Counted from the stretch's first letter, positions 25,100 through 39,375 are shown. The stretch: 64,000 nt of DNA from Vibrio toranzoniae (GCF_024347655.1 NZ_AP025514.1:1-64000), one strand, 5' to 3'. The notes: a model not told the origin generated them from the sequence alone. Made by a program: numbers and translations.

Positions 25100-25127
25100 T
25101 TGACACTAAAACTTAAATCGCTAGAAT
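25100..25127 (+). promoter_or_regulatory. rRNA operon promoter P2
   Basis: TTGACA (25100-25105), 16 bp, TAGAAT (25122-25127), about 140 bp downstream of P1, the usual tandem arrangement of rrn operons. Confidence 0.8.
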
Positions 25128-25161
25128 GGCCGTCCGATTTGAGCGAAGCTCAAAAAGGAAA

Positions 25162-25173
25162 AGCTCTTTAACA
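25162..25173 (+). promoter_or_regulatory. boxA antitermination site in the 16S leader
   Basis: AGCTCTTTAACA matches the boxA consensus TGCTCTTTAACA, to which NusB/NusE bind to protect rRNA transcription from Rho. Confidence 0.85.
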
Positions 25174-25185
25174 ATTTAAACCTAT

Positions 25186-25216
25186 CAATCTGTGTGGGCA
25201 CTCGTTGATGAATATC
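25186..25216 (+). other. 5' arm of the 16S processing stem
   Basis: CAATCTGTGTGG-CACTCG and onward is nearly complementary to 26991-27020 downstream of 16S. The pair would enclose the pre-16S rRNA as the RNase III substrate. Confidence 0.75.
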
Positions 25217-25431
25217 AAAACGTTATTGGTTCTTTTTCGAAAGAGCGTAATAGCAGTTACTTCGGTAACAAATTGATTTCAATGAACTGAGTGACCAATA
25301 CGAATAACTACTTTCTCTTGTAGAAAGAAGGTATTTGGCACAGTCAATTCATTATCATTCTGTTGGAATGGTAATAGCTTTAAAATTACATAGTAGTTTT
25401 GAAGTCAGTATTCGTTGAGTCACAAAATCTT

Positions 25432-26984
<1,553 letters not shown>

Positions 26985-26990
26985 TACGAA

Positions 26991-27020
26991 GATATTGACG
27001 ATGAGTGTCCACACAGATTG
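26991..27020 (+). other. 3' arm of the 16S processing stem
   Basis: GATATTGACGATGAGTGTCC and the ten bases after it pair with 25186-25216 with few mismatches, the expected RNase III stem. Confidence 0.75.
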
Positions 27021-27107
27021 ATTAGGTTTAGAAAAGCAAAGAGACGAAGAACTCCCAAGTTCTTCAAGGTTTGTTTCTACCTTTTGAAGTAGAGATAAAT
27101 TAGCAGT

Positions 27108-27183
27108 GTCCCGTTCGTCTAGAGGCCTAGGACACCGCCCTTTCACGGCGGTAACAGGGGTTCGACTCCCCTACGGGATACCA
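27108..27183 (+). tRNA. tRNA-Glu (anticodon TTC)
   Basis: 76 nt starting GTCCCGTTCGTCTAGAGG and ending with encoded CCA; anticodon loop CTTTCAC. First of four tRNAs in the 16S-23S spacer. Confidence 0.97.
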
Positions 27184-27185
27184 TT

Positions 27186-27261
27186 GGGTCGTTAGCTCAG
27201 TTGGTAGAGCAGTTGACTTTTAATCAATTGGTCGCAGGTTCGAATCCTGCACGACCCACCA
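27186..27261 (+). tRNA. tRNA-Lys (anticodon TTT)
   Basis: 76 nt starting GGGTCGTTAGCTCAG, anticodon loop CTTTTAA, CCA encoded. It follows tRNA-Glu by two bases. Confidence 0.97.
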
Positions 27262-27286
27262 TTTCCTCCCAAGGAAATAAAATATT

Positions 27287-27362
27287 GGGGCTATAGCTCA
27301 GCTGGGAGAGCGCCTGCCTTGCACGCAGGAGGTCTGCGGTTCGATCCCGCATAGCTCCACCA
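27287..27362 (+). tRNA. tRNA-Ala (anticodon TGC)
   Basis: 76 nt starting GGGGCTATAGCTCAG, anticodon loop CTTGCAC, CCA encoded. Confidence 0.97.
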
Positions 27363-27394
27363 TTCTTTCTCCGCGAAGGAATTAAAACTTTCGT

Positions 27395-27470
27395 GGGCGA
27401 TTAGCTCAGTTGGGAGAGCACCTGCCTTACAAGCAGGGGGTCACTGGTTCGAGCCCGGTATCGCCCACCA
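27395..27470 (+). tRNA. tRNA-Val (anticodon TAC)
   Basis: 76 nt starting GGGCGATTAGCTCAG, anticodon loop CTTACAA, CCA encoded. Last spacer tRNA before 23S. Confidence 0.97.
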
Positions 27471-27894
27471 TCTTTAAACGTTCTTTGATGACAATAGTCT
27501 GATGAGAGTTTTTAAAAATGGTTTCGAAAGCTTTATGTTTAGAAACTCTTGCTCTTTAACAATTTGGAAAGCTGACTGATTACTTAATTGGTTTTCACTT
27601 TAAAAAGTGAAATCAAACAGCTCAAGGCTGTGATTAAGTTAATCAAATTTAAAAGTTCTCAATGTTTATCTGCTCTTAGTGAATAAGAACAGCATAAACA
27701 CAACAAACACATTCAAGTGTCTTGTATTCGAATGATCAGCAATGATTGTTCATTTTTTGATTCTACTTTTTATTAAAAAGTGGAAACAAAAAGTAAATTG
27801 AGTCCGGCAAACAGTCATCAAGAATTAACCCTTCTTGATGACAACCAAAAACCTTGGTGATTTGACATCAACACGAAACTTCTTCGGGTTGTAT
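27471..27894 (+). other. Spacer between tRNA-Val and 23S rRNA, with second boxA
   Basis: TGCTCTTTAACA (27550-27561) is a perfect boxA. GTCATCAAGAA and TTCTTGATGAC (27814-27842) form a perfect hairpin. The end, GTTGTATGGTTAAG (27888-27901), is exactly complementary to CTTAACCATACAAC (30780-30793) and forms the 23S processing stem. No gene is seen. Confidence 0.75.
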
Positions 27895-30788
<2,894 letters not shown>

Positions 30789-30912
30789 ACAACACCCAAG
30801 GGGTTTTGTGGACTCAAAGAAAGACCAGACCTTGAATGAGTTTGAAGAGAAAGACTTTTAAATCAGTTTTCCGAATTATTAATTGTCGCAGAGGCGTCAA
30901 TTAAACAGAATT

Positions 30913-31032
30913 TGCTTGGCGACCATAGCATTGTGGACCCACCTGATTCCATGCCGAACTCAGTAGTGAAACACAATAGCGCCGATGGTAGTGTGGGGCT
31001 TCCCCATGTGAGAGTAGGACATCGCCAGGCTC
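30913..31032 (+). rRNA. rrf: 5S ribosomal RNA
   Basis: About 120 nt starting TGCTTGGCGACCATAGC with the standard CCATGCCGAACTCAG and GAGAGTAGGACATCGCCAGG blocks. It follows 23S by about 124 nt. Confidence 0.97.
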
Positions 31033-31115
31033 TTATTTATATTTTCAGTTTTAAAAAACTGAAAACAAAACTAAAAGCAGCGTACAAGTAAGACTGATTT
31101 TAGTAACAATTTGTT

Positions 31116-31206
31116 GGAGGGATGGCTGAGTGGTCGAAAGCACCGGTCTTGAAAACCGGCAACCGTTAATAGCGGTTCTAGGGTTCAAATCCCTATCCCT
31201 CCACCA
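31116..31206 (+). tRNA. tRNA-Ser (anticodon TGA)
   Basis: 91 nt with the long variable arm of serine tRNAs; starts GGAGGGATGGCTGAGTGG, anticodon loop CTTGAAA, CCA encoded. It is the distal tRNA of the rrn operon, before the terminator. Confidence 0.96.
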
Positions 31207-31213
31207 CCATTAG

Positions 31214-31244
31214 AAAGCCCGCTGAGAAATCAGCGGGCTTTTTT
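31214..31244 (+). terminator. Terminator of the rRNA operon
   Basis: AAAGCCCGCTGA and TCAGCGGGCTTT form a GC-rich stem over a short loop, followed by six T. Confidence 0.9.
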
Positions 31245-31265
31245 CTTATCTGAAATTTAAGAAAT

Positions 31266-31302
31266 AAAAAAGAGAAGAGCACTGATGTGCTCTTCTCTTT
31301 TT
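31266..31302 (-). terminator. Terminator of ilvY
   Basis: GAGAAGAGCAC and GTGCTCTTCTC form a hairpin flanked by A and T runs on both sides. It lies 26 bp beyond the ilvY stop and can also back up the rRNA terminator. Confidence 0.85.
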
Positions 31303-31327
31303 GCGTATTGATAGATAGCTATTATTG

Positions 31328-32218
31328 CTAGTCCGTTAAATATTTCCCTTCTGCAACCTGCCAGAATGCTCTGATCAGAGGGTTCTCAAGTTGAGATCGT
31401 TTACAGCAAACTCCTAATTCAAAAGGCTTGATTGGCTCTATCTTTAAGCGAGCGACTTTATCTCTTACTGGGCTGTTGTTAATTACAACATCAGGCGCAA
31501 TACCCACTCCACAACCCAGTGCAACCATACTTACAATCGCCTCATGGCCTGACACCTGAGCGTAAATATTGGGCTTTATCTTCATTTTTTTGAACCATGT
31601 ATTGGCTCGGTCACGCGCTGTACCCGCTTCAGGGATAATAAAAGGTATTGCATTCCAGTTAGGTTTGTCAGATTGAATTTGTTGGCTAAAGCTACTGACA
31701 CCGGATGGAATAATAATTGATAGTGGAATATCACTGATGGTTTCGAATTCTAATCTTGAAGGAAGGATGTCTGGCTTCGCCGAGATCGCAATATCCGCTT
31801 CGTCATTTAGGATCTTATCGATAGATTGAGCTGGGTCACCGGTAGAAAGTTTGAATTCAATATATGGATGAATGGCTCTGAATTCAGTAATGAGCTCTGG
31901 GAGATGACTGTAGCTTGCTGTCACGGAACAAAATATACGTATTTCACCTTTCAGCTCCTGTTCGCCACCCTTTAAGTGAAGGTTGTATTGCTGCCATTCC
32001 CCAACAATGTTCAATGCGACAGGCAGTAAGTGTTTGCCTGCTGGAGTGAGATCAACACTGCGGTTGTCCCTGATAAGCAACTCTTGCCCTGTTTCTTCCT
32101 CAAGCTTTTGTATTTGACGACTAAGGGCTGAAGGACTGACGTGCATAGCAGCAGCTGTTTTGCTGAAACTCTTGCTATCACATAAATGTATAAATAATTG
32201 TAGAGACTTTATGTTCAT
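31328..32218 (-). CDS. ilvY: LysR-type activator of ilvC
   Basis: Transcription activator of ilvC that responds to acetolactate or acetohydroxybutyrate, the substrates of IlvC. The 296-aa protein (E. coli IlvY is 297) starts MNIKSLQLFIHLCDSKSFSK with the winged helix-turn-helix at about 1-60 (SFSKTAAAMHVSPSALSRQI), then the effector domain. An in-frame extension to 32284 was rejected because MNIKSLQLF is the family start. The gene is divergent from ilvC with 146 bp between them, the classic arrangement. Confidence 0.93.
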   Translation of the reverse strand: MNIKSLQLFIHLCDSKSFSKTAAAMHVSPSALSRQIQKLEEETGQELLIRDNRSVDLTPAGKHLLPVALNIVGEWQQYNLHLKGGEQELKGEIRIFCSVTASYSHLPELITEFRAIHPYIEFKLSTGDPAQSIDKILNDEADIAISAKPDILPSRLEFETISDIPLSIIIPSGVSSFSQQIQSDKPNWNAIPFIIPEAGTARDRANTWFKKMKIKPNIYAQVSGHEAIVSMVALGCGVGIAPDVVINNSPVRDKVARLKIEPIKPFELGVCCKRSQLENPLIRAFWQVAEGKYLTD

Positions 32219-32238
32219 GTTCTTTGATCGTTTCCATG

Positions 32239-32253
32239 TTGCATTTATTGCAA
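32239..32253. promoter_or_regulatory. Candidate IlvY operator
   Basis: TTGCATTTATTGCAA has TTGCA/TGCAA inverted arms with a LysR-type spacing and sits 21 bp upstream of ilvY in the ilvY-ilvC divergent region. The assignment is by position and shape only. Confidence 0.45.
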
Positions 32254-32364
32254 TGACTAATTGTGAATATATCACTTTCAGCAACGGAGTGTCTGTTTTA
32301 GTATGAAGTCATTCGATAGAGAGATATCGACCTTACGGACTTATTTTTAAAGGAGTGCCCTACA

Positions 32365-33849
32365 ATGGCTAACTATTTCAATACATTAAACCTTCGTGAG
32401 CAACTAGACCAATTAGGTCGCTGCCGTTTCATGGATCGTGAAGAATTTACGACTGAAGCTGAATACCTTGAAGGTAAGAAGATCGTCATTGTTGGCTGTG
32501 GTGCTCAAGGCCTGAACCAAGGTCTCAACATGCGTGATTCTGGTCTAGATGTATCTTACGCTCTACGCCAAGCGGCAATTGATGAGAAGCGTCAATCATT
32601 TAAGAACGCTGACGAAAACGGCTTTGCAGTCGGTAGCTACGAAACGTTAATCCCTCAAGCAGACCTAGTGATTAACCTTACTCCAGACAAGCAACACACA
32701 AACGTTGTTGAGACAGTAATGCCTTTAATGAAAGAAGGCGCTACTCTTGGTTACTCTCATGGTTTCAACGTTGTTGAAGAAGGCATGCAATTACGTGCTG
32801 ACCTTACCGTTGTAATGGTTGCACCTAAGTGCCCAGGCTCTGAAGTACGTGAAGAGTACAAGCGTGGCTTCGGTGTTCCAACATTGATCGCGGTTCACCC
32901 AGAAAATGACCCTAAGGGCGAAGGCTGGGATATCGCTAAAGCTTGGGCTGCTGGTACAGGTGGTCACCGTGCAGGTTGTCTAGAATCTTCATTCGTAGCG
33001 GAAGTTAAATCTGACCTTATGGGTGAGCAAACCATTCTATGTGGCATGCTACAAGCAGGTTCTATCGTATCTTACGAGAAGATGATTGCCGATGGTATCG
33101 AACCAGGCTATGCAGGGAAACTTCTACAATACGGTTGGGAAACGATTACCGAAGCACTTAAGTTCGGTGGTGTCACTCACATGATGGATCGTCTATCTAA
33201 CCCAGCTAAAGTTAAAGCGTTTGAGCTTTCTGAAGAGCTGAAAGATCTAATGCGTCCACTTTACAACAAGCACATGGATGACATCATTTCTGGTCACTTT
33301 TCTAGCACTATGATGGCTGACTGGGCGAACGATGATGTGAACCTACTAGGCTGGCGTGAAGAGACAGGCGAAACGGCATTCGAAAACTACCCAGCTTCTG
33401 ACGTAGAAATCTCAGAGCAAGAGTACTTCGACAACGGTATCCTAATGGTTGCTATGGTTCGTGCCGGTGTTGAGCTCGCATTCGAAGCTATGACGGCATC
33501 AGGTATCATCGATGAGTCTGCTTACTACGAATCTCTACATGAGCTTCCACTAATTGCAAACACAGTTGCTCGTAAGCGTCTGTACGAAATGAACGTTGTA
33601 ATCTCTGATACTGCTGAGTACGGTAACTACCTATTCGCAAACGTAGCAACACCGCTACTACGCGAGCAGTTCATGCCTTCAGTTGCAACGGACGTAATCG
33701 GTCGCGGTCTAGGTGAAACATCTAACCAAGTAGATAACGCTAAGCTGATTGAAGTAAACGAAGCTATCCGTAACCACCCTGTAGAGTACATTGGTGAAGA
33801 GCTACGTAGCTACATGAGCGACATGAAGCGTATCGCTGTAGGTGGTTAA
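32365..33849 (+). CDS. ilvC: Ketol-acid reductoisomerase (long, class II)
   Basis: Second common step of valine and isoleucine synthesis: isomerises acetolactate or acetohydroxybutyrate and reduces it with NADPH, using Mg2+. The 494-aa length is that of the long enterobacterial-type enzyme with a duplicated knotted domain. Visible are the Rossmann block [20 protein letters not shown] with basic residues further on (SYALRQ), [21 protein letters not shown], and the metal-binding acidic regions ([13 protein letters not shown]). AAGGAG lies 10 bases before the ATG. Activation by IlvY is expected. Confidence 0.97.
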   Translation: MANYFNTLNLREQLDQLGRCRFMDREEFTTEAEYLEGKKIVIVGCGAQGLNQGLNMRDSGLDVSYALRQAAIDEKRQSFKNADENGFAVGSYETLIPQADLVINLTPDKQHTNVVETVMPLMKEGATLGYSHGFNVVEEGMQLRADLTVVMVAPKCPGSEVREEYKRGFGVPTLIAVHPENDPKGEGWDIAKAWAAGTGGHRAGCLESSFVAEVKSDLMGEQTILCGMLQAGSIVSYEKMIADGIEPGYAGKLLQYGWETITEALKFGGVTHMMDRLSNPAKVKAFELSEELKDLMRPLYNKHMDDIISGHFSSTMMADWANDDVNLLGWREETGETAFENYPASDVEISEQEYFDNGILMVAMVRAGVELAFEAMTASGIIDESAYYESLHELPLIANTVARKRLYEMNVVISDTAEYGNYLFANVATPLLREQFMPSVATDVIGRGLGETSNQVDNAKLIEVNEAIRNHPVEYIGEELRSYMSDMKRIAVGG

Positions 33850-33947
33850 TTCGTCGCTTAGATACTGATAAACTTGTAGAAAAAGCAAAGCAGTATCACT
33901 AGCTCCTTATAGGTTGGAGCCATTATTCAGCAACACAACATCTAATA

Positions 33948-33980
33948 AAAAGGCTTGGTCGCCGTTGACCAAGCCTTTTT
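33948..33980 (+). terminator. Terminator of ilvC
   Basis: AAGGCTTGGTC and GACCAAGCCTT pair over GCCGTT, with A run before and T5 after. It lies about 100 bp after the stop. Confidence 0.9.
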
Positions 33981-34109
33981 GCTTTTCAAGGGGCGGTATC
34001 GAGAATGCTTCGCGTACCAGAGAATGATGGCTTTCAAGCTAAGTCATTCCCGAAAGTGACGAAGGAACGTGGTCAGGAAACTATTCATTATTTGAGTTCT
34101 CGTCCGCAT

Positions 34110-34143
34110 AAAAAAGGGCTGACGTTCTCACGTCAACCCTTCA
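34110..34143 (-). terminator. Terminator of ubiK
   Basis: On the minus strand AAGGGTTGACGT pairs with ACGTCAGCCCTT over GAGA and is followed by six T. Confidence 0.85.
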
Positions 34144-34164
34144 TATATCTTCTCGCTTGAATGC

Positions 34165-34416
34165 TTACTTGTCAGCAAGCTTATCTTCTAGTTCAGCTAG
34201 CTTCTGTTCCATTTCCGTCAGCTTTTGACGAGTGCGCAGCAGCACCTGTGTTTGAACATCAAACTCTTCACGGCTGACAACGTCTAGCTTATTCAGTTGG
34301 CCTTGGATAACTTGGCGAACCTTTTGGTCTACGTCTGAACCCAGTTCTTTCACTGGCTGAGGCATAGAGTCGTGGATCTGCTTAGCAATTTGCTCTAGTT
34401 TTTTTGGATCAAACAT
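34165..34416 (-). CDS. ubiK: Ubiquinone biosynthesis accessory factor UbiK (YqiC)
   Basis: Small trimeric accessory protein needed for efficient aerobic ubiquinone synthesis; binds UbiJ and membranes. The 83-aa protein starts [19 protein letters not shown], has an amphipathic N-terminal helix, and ends in a predicted coiled coil at about 50-83 ([32 protein letters not shown]). Length and build match the BMFP-domain family. It is a single gene between ilvC and the vex efflux operon. Confidence 0.9.
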   Translation of the reverse strand: MFDPKKLEQIAKQIHDSMPQPVKELGSDVDQKVRQVIQGQLNKLDVVSREEFDVQTQVLLRTRQKLTEMEQKLAELEDKLADK

Positions 34417-34483
34417 ATCAATTAAACTCCTGACTATTTATCACTATTCTATTTAATCACACCTGAGATGTCGCCTATCGCGT

Positions 34484-34512
34484 ATAAAAAAAGGCCACCG
34501 AAGTAGCCTTTT
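34484..34512 (-). terminator. Terminator of vexRAB
   Basis: On the minus strand AAAAGGC and GCCTTTT pair over a 10-nt loop and run into T7. It lies about 22 bp after the vexB stop. Confidence 0.8.
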
Positions 34513-34534
34513 TCATTGTTTTACGACTTAGCGA

Positions 34535-37500
34535 TTACTTATTGTCAGCGAATCCTCTCTGCGCAGCCTTTGCTTCATCGACACGAGCTAGCTTTTCTAG
34601 ATCTTTGTCTTCAACAAATACAGGTAGAGGTTTGTGCTTTTCAGCCAAGTAACTGTAAATCACTGGCAGTACAAACAAGGTAAACAATGTACCAATCGCT
34701 AGACCAGCAACGATTACAATACCGATACTGAAACGTTGAGCCGCACCTGCACCCGTTGCATACATCAGTGGGATTAGACCCGCAATCATCGCAGCAGTCG
34801 TCATTAGGATTGGACGAAGACGAACCTTCGCCGCTTCCATAACGGCTTCAATACGCGTCTTGCCATTGTGTAGTTGCTCTTCTTTCGCTACTTCACAGAT
34901 CAAGATACCGTGTTTGGTAATCAAGCCAACCAAGGTTATGAGACCTACTTGTGAGTAGATGTTCATGGTTGCAGCACCCCAAGCCAGAGCGATTAGGGCA
35001 CCACAAATCGCAAGTGGTACAGATACCATGATAACCAATGGATCTTTCAGAGATTCGAACTGAATCGCCAATACCAAGAAGATGATAGCCAAAGCTAAAC
35101 CAAAGGTTGCGTAAAGTGCGCTACCTTCTGTTACGTATTGACGTGCTTCACCCATGTAATCGTGGTTGTAGCCACTTGGAAGCTTATTCGCTGCCGTGTC
35201 TTCAAACCATGCAATTGCATCACCCATTGCAGCGCCTGGAGCAGGTACTGCACCAATCGTAGCTGAGTTCAATTGGTTGAAGTGAGGAAGAGAACGAGGC
35301 TCTGCCACAACATCAATCGTAATCAAACTGCCTAGAGGTACAGCGTTTCCGTCTGCTGCACGCACGTAGTAGTTGTTCATCGATTCTGGGTTTAGACGGA
35401 ACTTACGTTCAACTTGAGGGATAACCTCGTAAGAACGACCATTCAAGTCGATACGGTTTACGTAACCATCAGACATCATAGTACCTAAAGTGATACCAAT
35501 GTCTTGCATGGTCACGCCGTAAGCCCCCGCTTTGTCTTTGTCGATATGGATCTTCATCGTTGCTGAGTCGTAGTTCAAATCAAGATCTGAATAAACGAAC
35601 AGCGGGTTAGTAGATACTTCGGCTAAGATCTCTGTTGTAATTTGGAATAGGCTCTCGAAGCTGTTCGGTGTGGTAATAACAAACTGAACAGGAAGGCCTG
35701 ACCCTGCACCTGGAAGTTCTGGCATTTGGAAGGCTGTTACGGCCATACCAGGGACATCTTTCACCAAATTACCAACACGGTTTGTTACTTCAGACTGGCT
35801 TGCTTCACGTTCGCTCCAAGGAACCATCGATGCGATACCAAAGGCTTGGTTTGCATTTGGTACACCTGTAAACACTTGTGCGTAAGCGACTTCTGGCTGG
35901 TCAGAAAGAATGGTGTTTACGCTATTCATGGTATTTTGCATGAAGTCTAAGTTCGCATTCGATGGTGCTGTACCCATCAACATGATTACACCTTTATCTT
36001 CTGAAGGTGCTAACTCACTCGGGATGAACTTGAACAACAACGGCAAACTTGCAAATACGATGATAGCAAAGCCAATGAACACTGGACGATGTTGCATAAC
36101 CGCACCAAGCATACGCTCGTAGCGGTTAGTCATACCATCCAATACGCTATGTACTTTTAGTTCAAATTTGCTTGGTTCTGCATGAGCTTTTAGCATTTTT
36201 GAACACATCATAGGCGATAGCGTCAGTGCCACGATACCCGATACAAAAACCGAACCAGCCAGGGTTAATGCAAACTCTTTAAACAACGAGCCTGTAATAC
36301 CACCCATCATAGCGATAGGAGCGTATACCGCACCTAGCGTTAGTGTCATCGCGATAACGGGTACCGCAATTTCACGGGTACCGATAATGGCAGCTCGGAA
36401 AGGAGATTCCCCGAGCTTGATATGCCGGTCAACGTTTTCGAGTACTACGATCGCATCATCTACCACTAGACCGATGGCGAGTACCATGGCCAGTAGTGTC
36501 ATCAGGTTCCACGAGAAGCCCATTGCTTGCATTACCATTGCCACACCAATAAGTGATAGTGGGATAGTAACGATAGGAATAAGAACTGCACGGAATGAAC
36601 CAAGGAACAAGGTAATAACGATCAATACAATTAAGGCAGCCTCAAGAATAGTTTTGATAACTTCTTGAATAGACTCATTAATCGCAATGGTCGAGTCATA
36701 CATCACGTTCATTGATATGTTGCTTGGCAGGTTCTTCTCTAACTGAGGAAGAAGCTCAAGTACATCGGCTGCAATATTGATTGGGTTAGCACTTGGTGCC
36801 GCGTTAATCGCTGCAACAACTGCTTCTCGACCGTTGGCACTTGCTCGGTAAATATCGTGGCTTTTCTCTAAAGAGACCTTAGCGATGTCGGATAGGCGAA
36901 TGATCTCACCTTCACCGCTCTTCACTACTAGGTTCTCTAATTCTTCAGTGTTTGATACCTGAGTATCTGCACTGCCGTTATAAAGCACGAACTCACCAGT
37001 CGCTTGACCCGTAGCTGATTGGTAGTTGTTAGCGTTCAGTACCGTCATCACATCAGATGCAGTTAGGCTAACCGCTGCCATTTTTGAGGGGTCTAGCCAT
37101 ACGCGTAGTGCGTATTTCATACCACCATATAGGTCAACTTTAGATACACCGTTTACCGTAAACAGCTGCGGGTTGATAACACGCTCTAGATAATCGGTAA
37201 TTTGGCTCGATACTAACTCATCACTGGTAAAACCAATGTAGAGGACCGCCGTCGTTGAACCGGTAGACATAGTTACAGTTGGGTCTTCGGCTTCTTTTGG
37301 AAGCTGCGAACGAACCGAGTTCGTCTTGGCCAGTATGTCAGACAGCGCTGCATTCGGGTCGGTGTTCAGCTTCATGTTCACGGTAATCGTTGAACTACCG
37401 AGAACAGAAGAAGAGGTCATATAGTCGATATTATCCGCTTGAGCCACAGCCTGTTCGAGGGGCTGGGTGATAAAGCCTTGGATAAGATCGGCACTTGCAC

Positions 37501-37657
37501 CGTAGTAACTCGTAGTAACGGTTACGACGGTATTCGTCATTTCAGGGTATTCACGAACCTGCATTTTGAAGATTGCTTGTAAGCCAAGCAGCGCAATCAA
37601 AAAGCTAATGGATACCGCTAGAACTGGACGTTTAATAAAAACATCAGTAAAGCGCAT
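34535..37657 (-). CDS. vexB: RND multidrug efflux pump, inner-membrane transporter (VexB-like)
   Basis: Proton-driven AcrB-type pump that exports bile salts, detergents and antibiotics with a fusion protein and TolC, which is not in this window. The 1040-aa protein starts MRFTDVFIKRPVLAVSISFL and has two halves of six helices plus two large periplasmic loops. The proton-relay aspartates lie in LAIGLVVDDAIVVLENVDRH, and GLITKHGILICEVAKEEQLH marks the second half. The symbol rests on synteny with the V. cholerae vexRAB locus (between ubiK and rep); substrates are inferred. It starts 11 bp after vexA. Confidence 0.88.
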   Translation of the reverse strand: MRFTDVFIKRPVLAVSISFLIALLGLQAIFKMQVREYPEMTNTVVTVTTSYYGASADLIQGFITQPLEQAVAQADNIDYMTSSSVLGSSTITVNMKLNTDPNAALSDILAKTNSVRSQLPKEAEDPTVTMSTGSTTAVLYIGFTSDELVSSQITDYLERVINPQLFTVNGVSKVDLYGGMKYALRVWLDPSKMAAVSLTASDVMTVLNANNYQSATGQATGEFVLYNGSADTQVSNTEELENLVVKSGEGEIIRLSDIAKVSLEKSHDIYRASANGREAVVAAINAAPSANPINIAADVLELLPQLEKNLPSNISMNVMYDSTIAINESIQEVIKTILEAALIVLIVITLFLGSFRAVLIPIVTIPLSLIGVAMVMQAMGFSWNLMTLLAMVLAIGLVVDDAIVVLENVDRHIKLGESPFRAAIIGTREIAVPVIAMTLTLGAVYAPIAMMGGITGSLFKEFALTLAGSVFVSGIVALTLSPMMCSKMLKAHAEPSKFELKVHSVLDGMTNRYERMLGAVMQHRPVFIGFAIIVFASLPLLFKFIPSELAPSEDKGVIMLMGTAPSNANLDFMQNTMNSVNTILSDQPEVAYAQVFTGVPNANQAFGIASMVPWSEREASQSEVTNRVGNLVKDVPGMAVTAFQMPELPGAGSGLPVQFVITTPNSFESLFQITTEILAEVSTNPLFVYSDLDLNYDSATMKIHIDKDKAGAYGVTMQDIGITLGTMMSDGYVNRIDLNGRSYEVIPQVERKFRLNPESMNNYYVRAADGNAVPLGSLITIDVVAEPRSLPHFNQLNSATIGAVPAPGAAMGDAIAWFEDTAANKLPSGYNHDYMGEARQYVTEGSALYATFGLALAIIFLVLAIQFESLKDPLVIMVSVPLAICGALIALAWGAATMNIYSQVGLITLVGLITKHGILICEVAKEEQLHNGKTRIEAVMEAAKVRLRPILMTTAAMIAGLIPLMYATGAGAAQRFSIGIVIVAGLAIGTLFTLFVLPVIYSYLAEKHKPLPVFVEDKDLEKLARVDEAKAAQRGFADNK

Positions 37658-37668
37658 TGTGCCTCCAG

Positions 37669-38775
37669 TTACAGCTTAGGTGTTTCAGATGGTGGAGTGA
37701 TGGCATCACTTTCAACAATCTTAACTTTGGCACCATTACTTAGACGTACTTGGCCTGAAGTGACAACCGTATCACCGGCTTTCACACCCTCAAGAATATG
37801 AGCGATATCAGCGGTACGTTCGCCTACTTTTACAACATGTTGAGCAACACGTTGAACCCCATCTTCTTCCGTTATGATATAAACATTGTCACCGTATAGA
37901 GTAAAAGTAATGGCTGTTTGAGGCAGAGTTACTTGGTTCTCTAATTTAGGTAAAATGATGTTAGCGCGAGCAAACATGCCGCTACGAAGCTTGCCATCAT
38001 TGTTTGGAATGTCTGCCTGAACTTGAATAAGACCACTTTGGATGCTTACTGCAGGTTCAATAGCACTGATAGAGCCTTCAAAAGGTGTTTCAGGATAAGC
38101 ATCAACAAAGATGTCGATCGCTTGGCCAACGTTGATGCGAGAGATATCAGTTTGAGAAACCGTGAAGCGCAGGCGCATGACACTGGTGTCTTCTAAGCGA
38201 ACAATATCCGTACCCGATTGCAGGTATTGACCTAAGTACACATTACGAATACCAACCTTACCATCAAACGGTGCGCGGATTTCACGACGTTCAATCGATG
38301 CTTTTAGGCTTTCAATATCAGCAGATAGAGAGAAGTAGTTCGCTTCTGCTTCATCGTATGCTTCTTTAGAGATAGAGCCTTTTTTGAATAGACCTTGGTA
38401 GCGCTTGTATTTTGCTTTAGCGGCAGGCAAACGAGCTTCAGAGCTCTTTAGGTTTGCTTTTTCCACACCAGAGTCAAGACGAACCAGTTGCTGACCATTC
38501 TTAACTTCAGTACCTGACTCGAAGGAAATTTGATCGATAACACCACTGGTTTCGTTTGCTAGAGTGACACCTTGGTTTGGTTCAATGAAACCGATTGCCT
38601 CAATCACCGGAACCCAGTCGATCGGCTGAACTTCAGTTACCGTTACTGGAAACTCTGGCTCAGGACGGTTGGCCATAAACTCAGCAATTTTTTGTTGTTT
38701 GAACATGTTAAACCCAATAACGCTGCCGAAAAGAAGTACAGCGATGAGTAACATGAAGAAAGTCCACTTTTTCAT
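37669..38775 (-). CDS. vexA: RND efflux periplasmic adaptor (VexA-like)
   Basis: Membrane fusion protein that joins the RND pump to TolC. The 368-aa protein has an N-terminal membrane anchor (FFMLLIAVLLFGSVIGFNMF), a barrel-sandwich domain (NETSGVIDQISFESGTEVKN, RAPFDGKVGIRNVYLGQYLQ), an alpha-hairpin at about 100-165 and a beta-barrel domain. No lipobox is seen, so it is anchored by the helix rather than by lipid. The ATG at 38775 has GGAG 11 bases upstream; the TTG nine bases further up is too close to it. It starts 18 bp after vexR. Confidence 0.88.
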   Translation of the reverse strand: MKKWTFFMLLIAVLLFGSVIGFNMFKQQKIAEFMANRPEPEFPVTVTEVQPIDWVPVIEAIGFIEPNQGVTLANETSGVIDQISFESGTEVKNGQQLVRLDSGVEKANLKSSEARLPAAKAKYKRYQGLFKKGSISKEAYDEAEANYFSLSADIESLKASIERREIRAPFDGKVGIRNVYLGQYLQSGTDIVRLEDTSVMRLRFTVSQTDISRINVGQAIDIFVDAYPETPFEGSISAIEPAVSIQSGLIQVQADIPNNDGKLRSGMFARANIILPKLENQVTLPQTAITFTLYGDNVYIITEEDGVQRVAQHVVKVGERTADIAHILEGVKAGDTVVTSGQVRLSNGAKVKIVESDAITPPSETPKL

Positions 38776-38793
38776 TATGGTCAAAACTCCAAT

Positions 38794-39375
38794 CTAGTGT
38801 TTAATTATTGCATCCCAACAGGCTTCTATTGCCGCTTCTAGTGCAGCCTCGTCGAGTTGGTAAAATCCTAAAGAATGCTTACGTGCTAGCGAGACACTAG
38901 CTGCTAAGCTCAAGCCACTTAATACTTCATTATCAAGTGGTTTAAATAACCCTCGCTCTTTGCCCTCATTAAATAGCAGCTCAACTTGGGCAAACATTTT
39001 ACGTTCTAGTTCCCTGAAGTCTTGGCTATTTGTCACGGGTAAAGAGTCATATTGAACCTGATTTTTAATCGCGGCTAAATTCGTTCCCGATAAGCTCCAT
39101 ATGTTTAACCACATGGTTCTATAGCGTTGCTTTATTGGATCCGAATCATTAACCCCTTTTTGAACAGCATCCGCTACTCGTTGAGTTACGAGCACTCGAA
39201 CATCATCTATCAAGTGGTCTTTATCATCGAAGTAGCGGTAGATAGTGCCTGCAGCTACTCCTGCTTCTTTCGCTAATTTTTGCATTGAGAGGCCTTGAAA
39301 GCCGACCTCTGCAATTAGCTTTTCAGCGGCAGAAAGTATTTGTTGGCGTTTATCCTGAGGTGTATGAGCTGTCAT
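38794..39375 (-). CDS. vexR: TetR-family regulator of the efflux operon (VexR-like)
   Basis: Probable local regulator of the vex operon, first gene of vexR-vexA-vexB. The 193-aa protein has the TetR helix-turn-helix at about 10-57 (AGVAAGTIYRYFDDKDHLID includes the recognition helix) and an effector domain that would sense pump substrates. A perfect 20-bp palindrome 13 bp upstream of its start is the obvious operator and implies autoregulation. Whether it represses or activates vexAB cannot be read from sequence. Confidence 0.88.
   Translation of the reverse strand: MTAHTPQDKRQQILSAAEKLIAEVGFQGLSMQKLAKEAGVAAGTIYRYFDDKDHLIDDVRVLVTQRVADAVQKGVNDSDPIKQRYRTMWLNIWSLSGTNLAAIKNQVQYDSLPVTNSQDFRELERKMFAQVELLFNEGKERGLFKPLDNEVLSGLSLAASVSLARKHSLGFYQLDEAALEAAIEACWDAIIKH

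Larger units (their letters stand above)
33850..34164. other. ilvC-ubiK intergenic region, with repeat-like remnant
   Basis: Besides the two terminators annotated separately, 33995-34080 holds GAGAATGCTTCGCGTACCAG and GTCATTCCCGAAAGTGACGA, a composition reminiscent of short dispersed intergenic repeats of this Vibrio clade. That likeness is from memory. No open reading frame is seen. Confidence 0.35.
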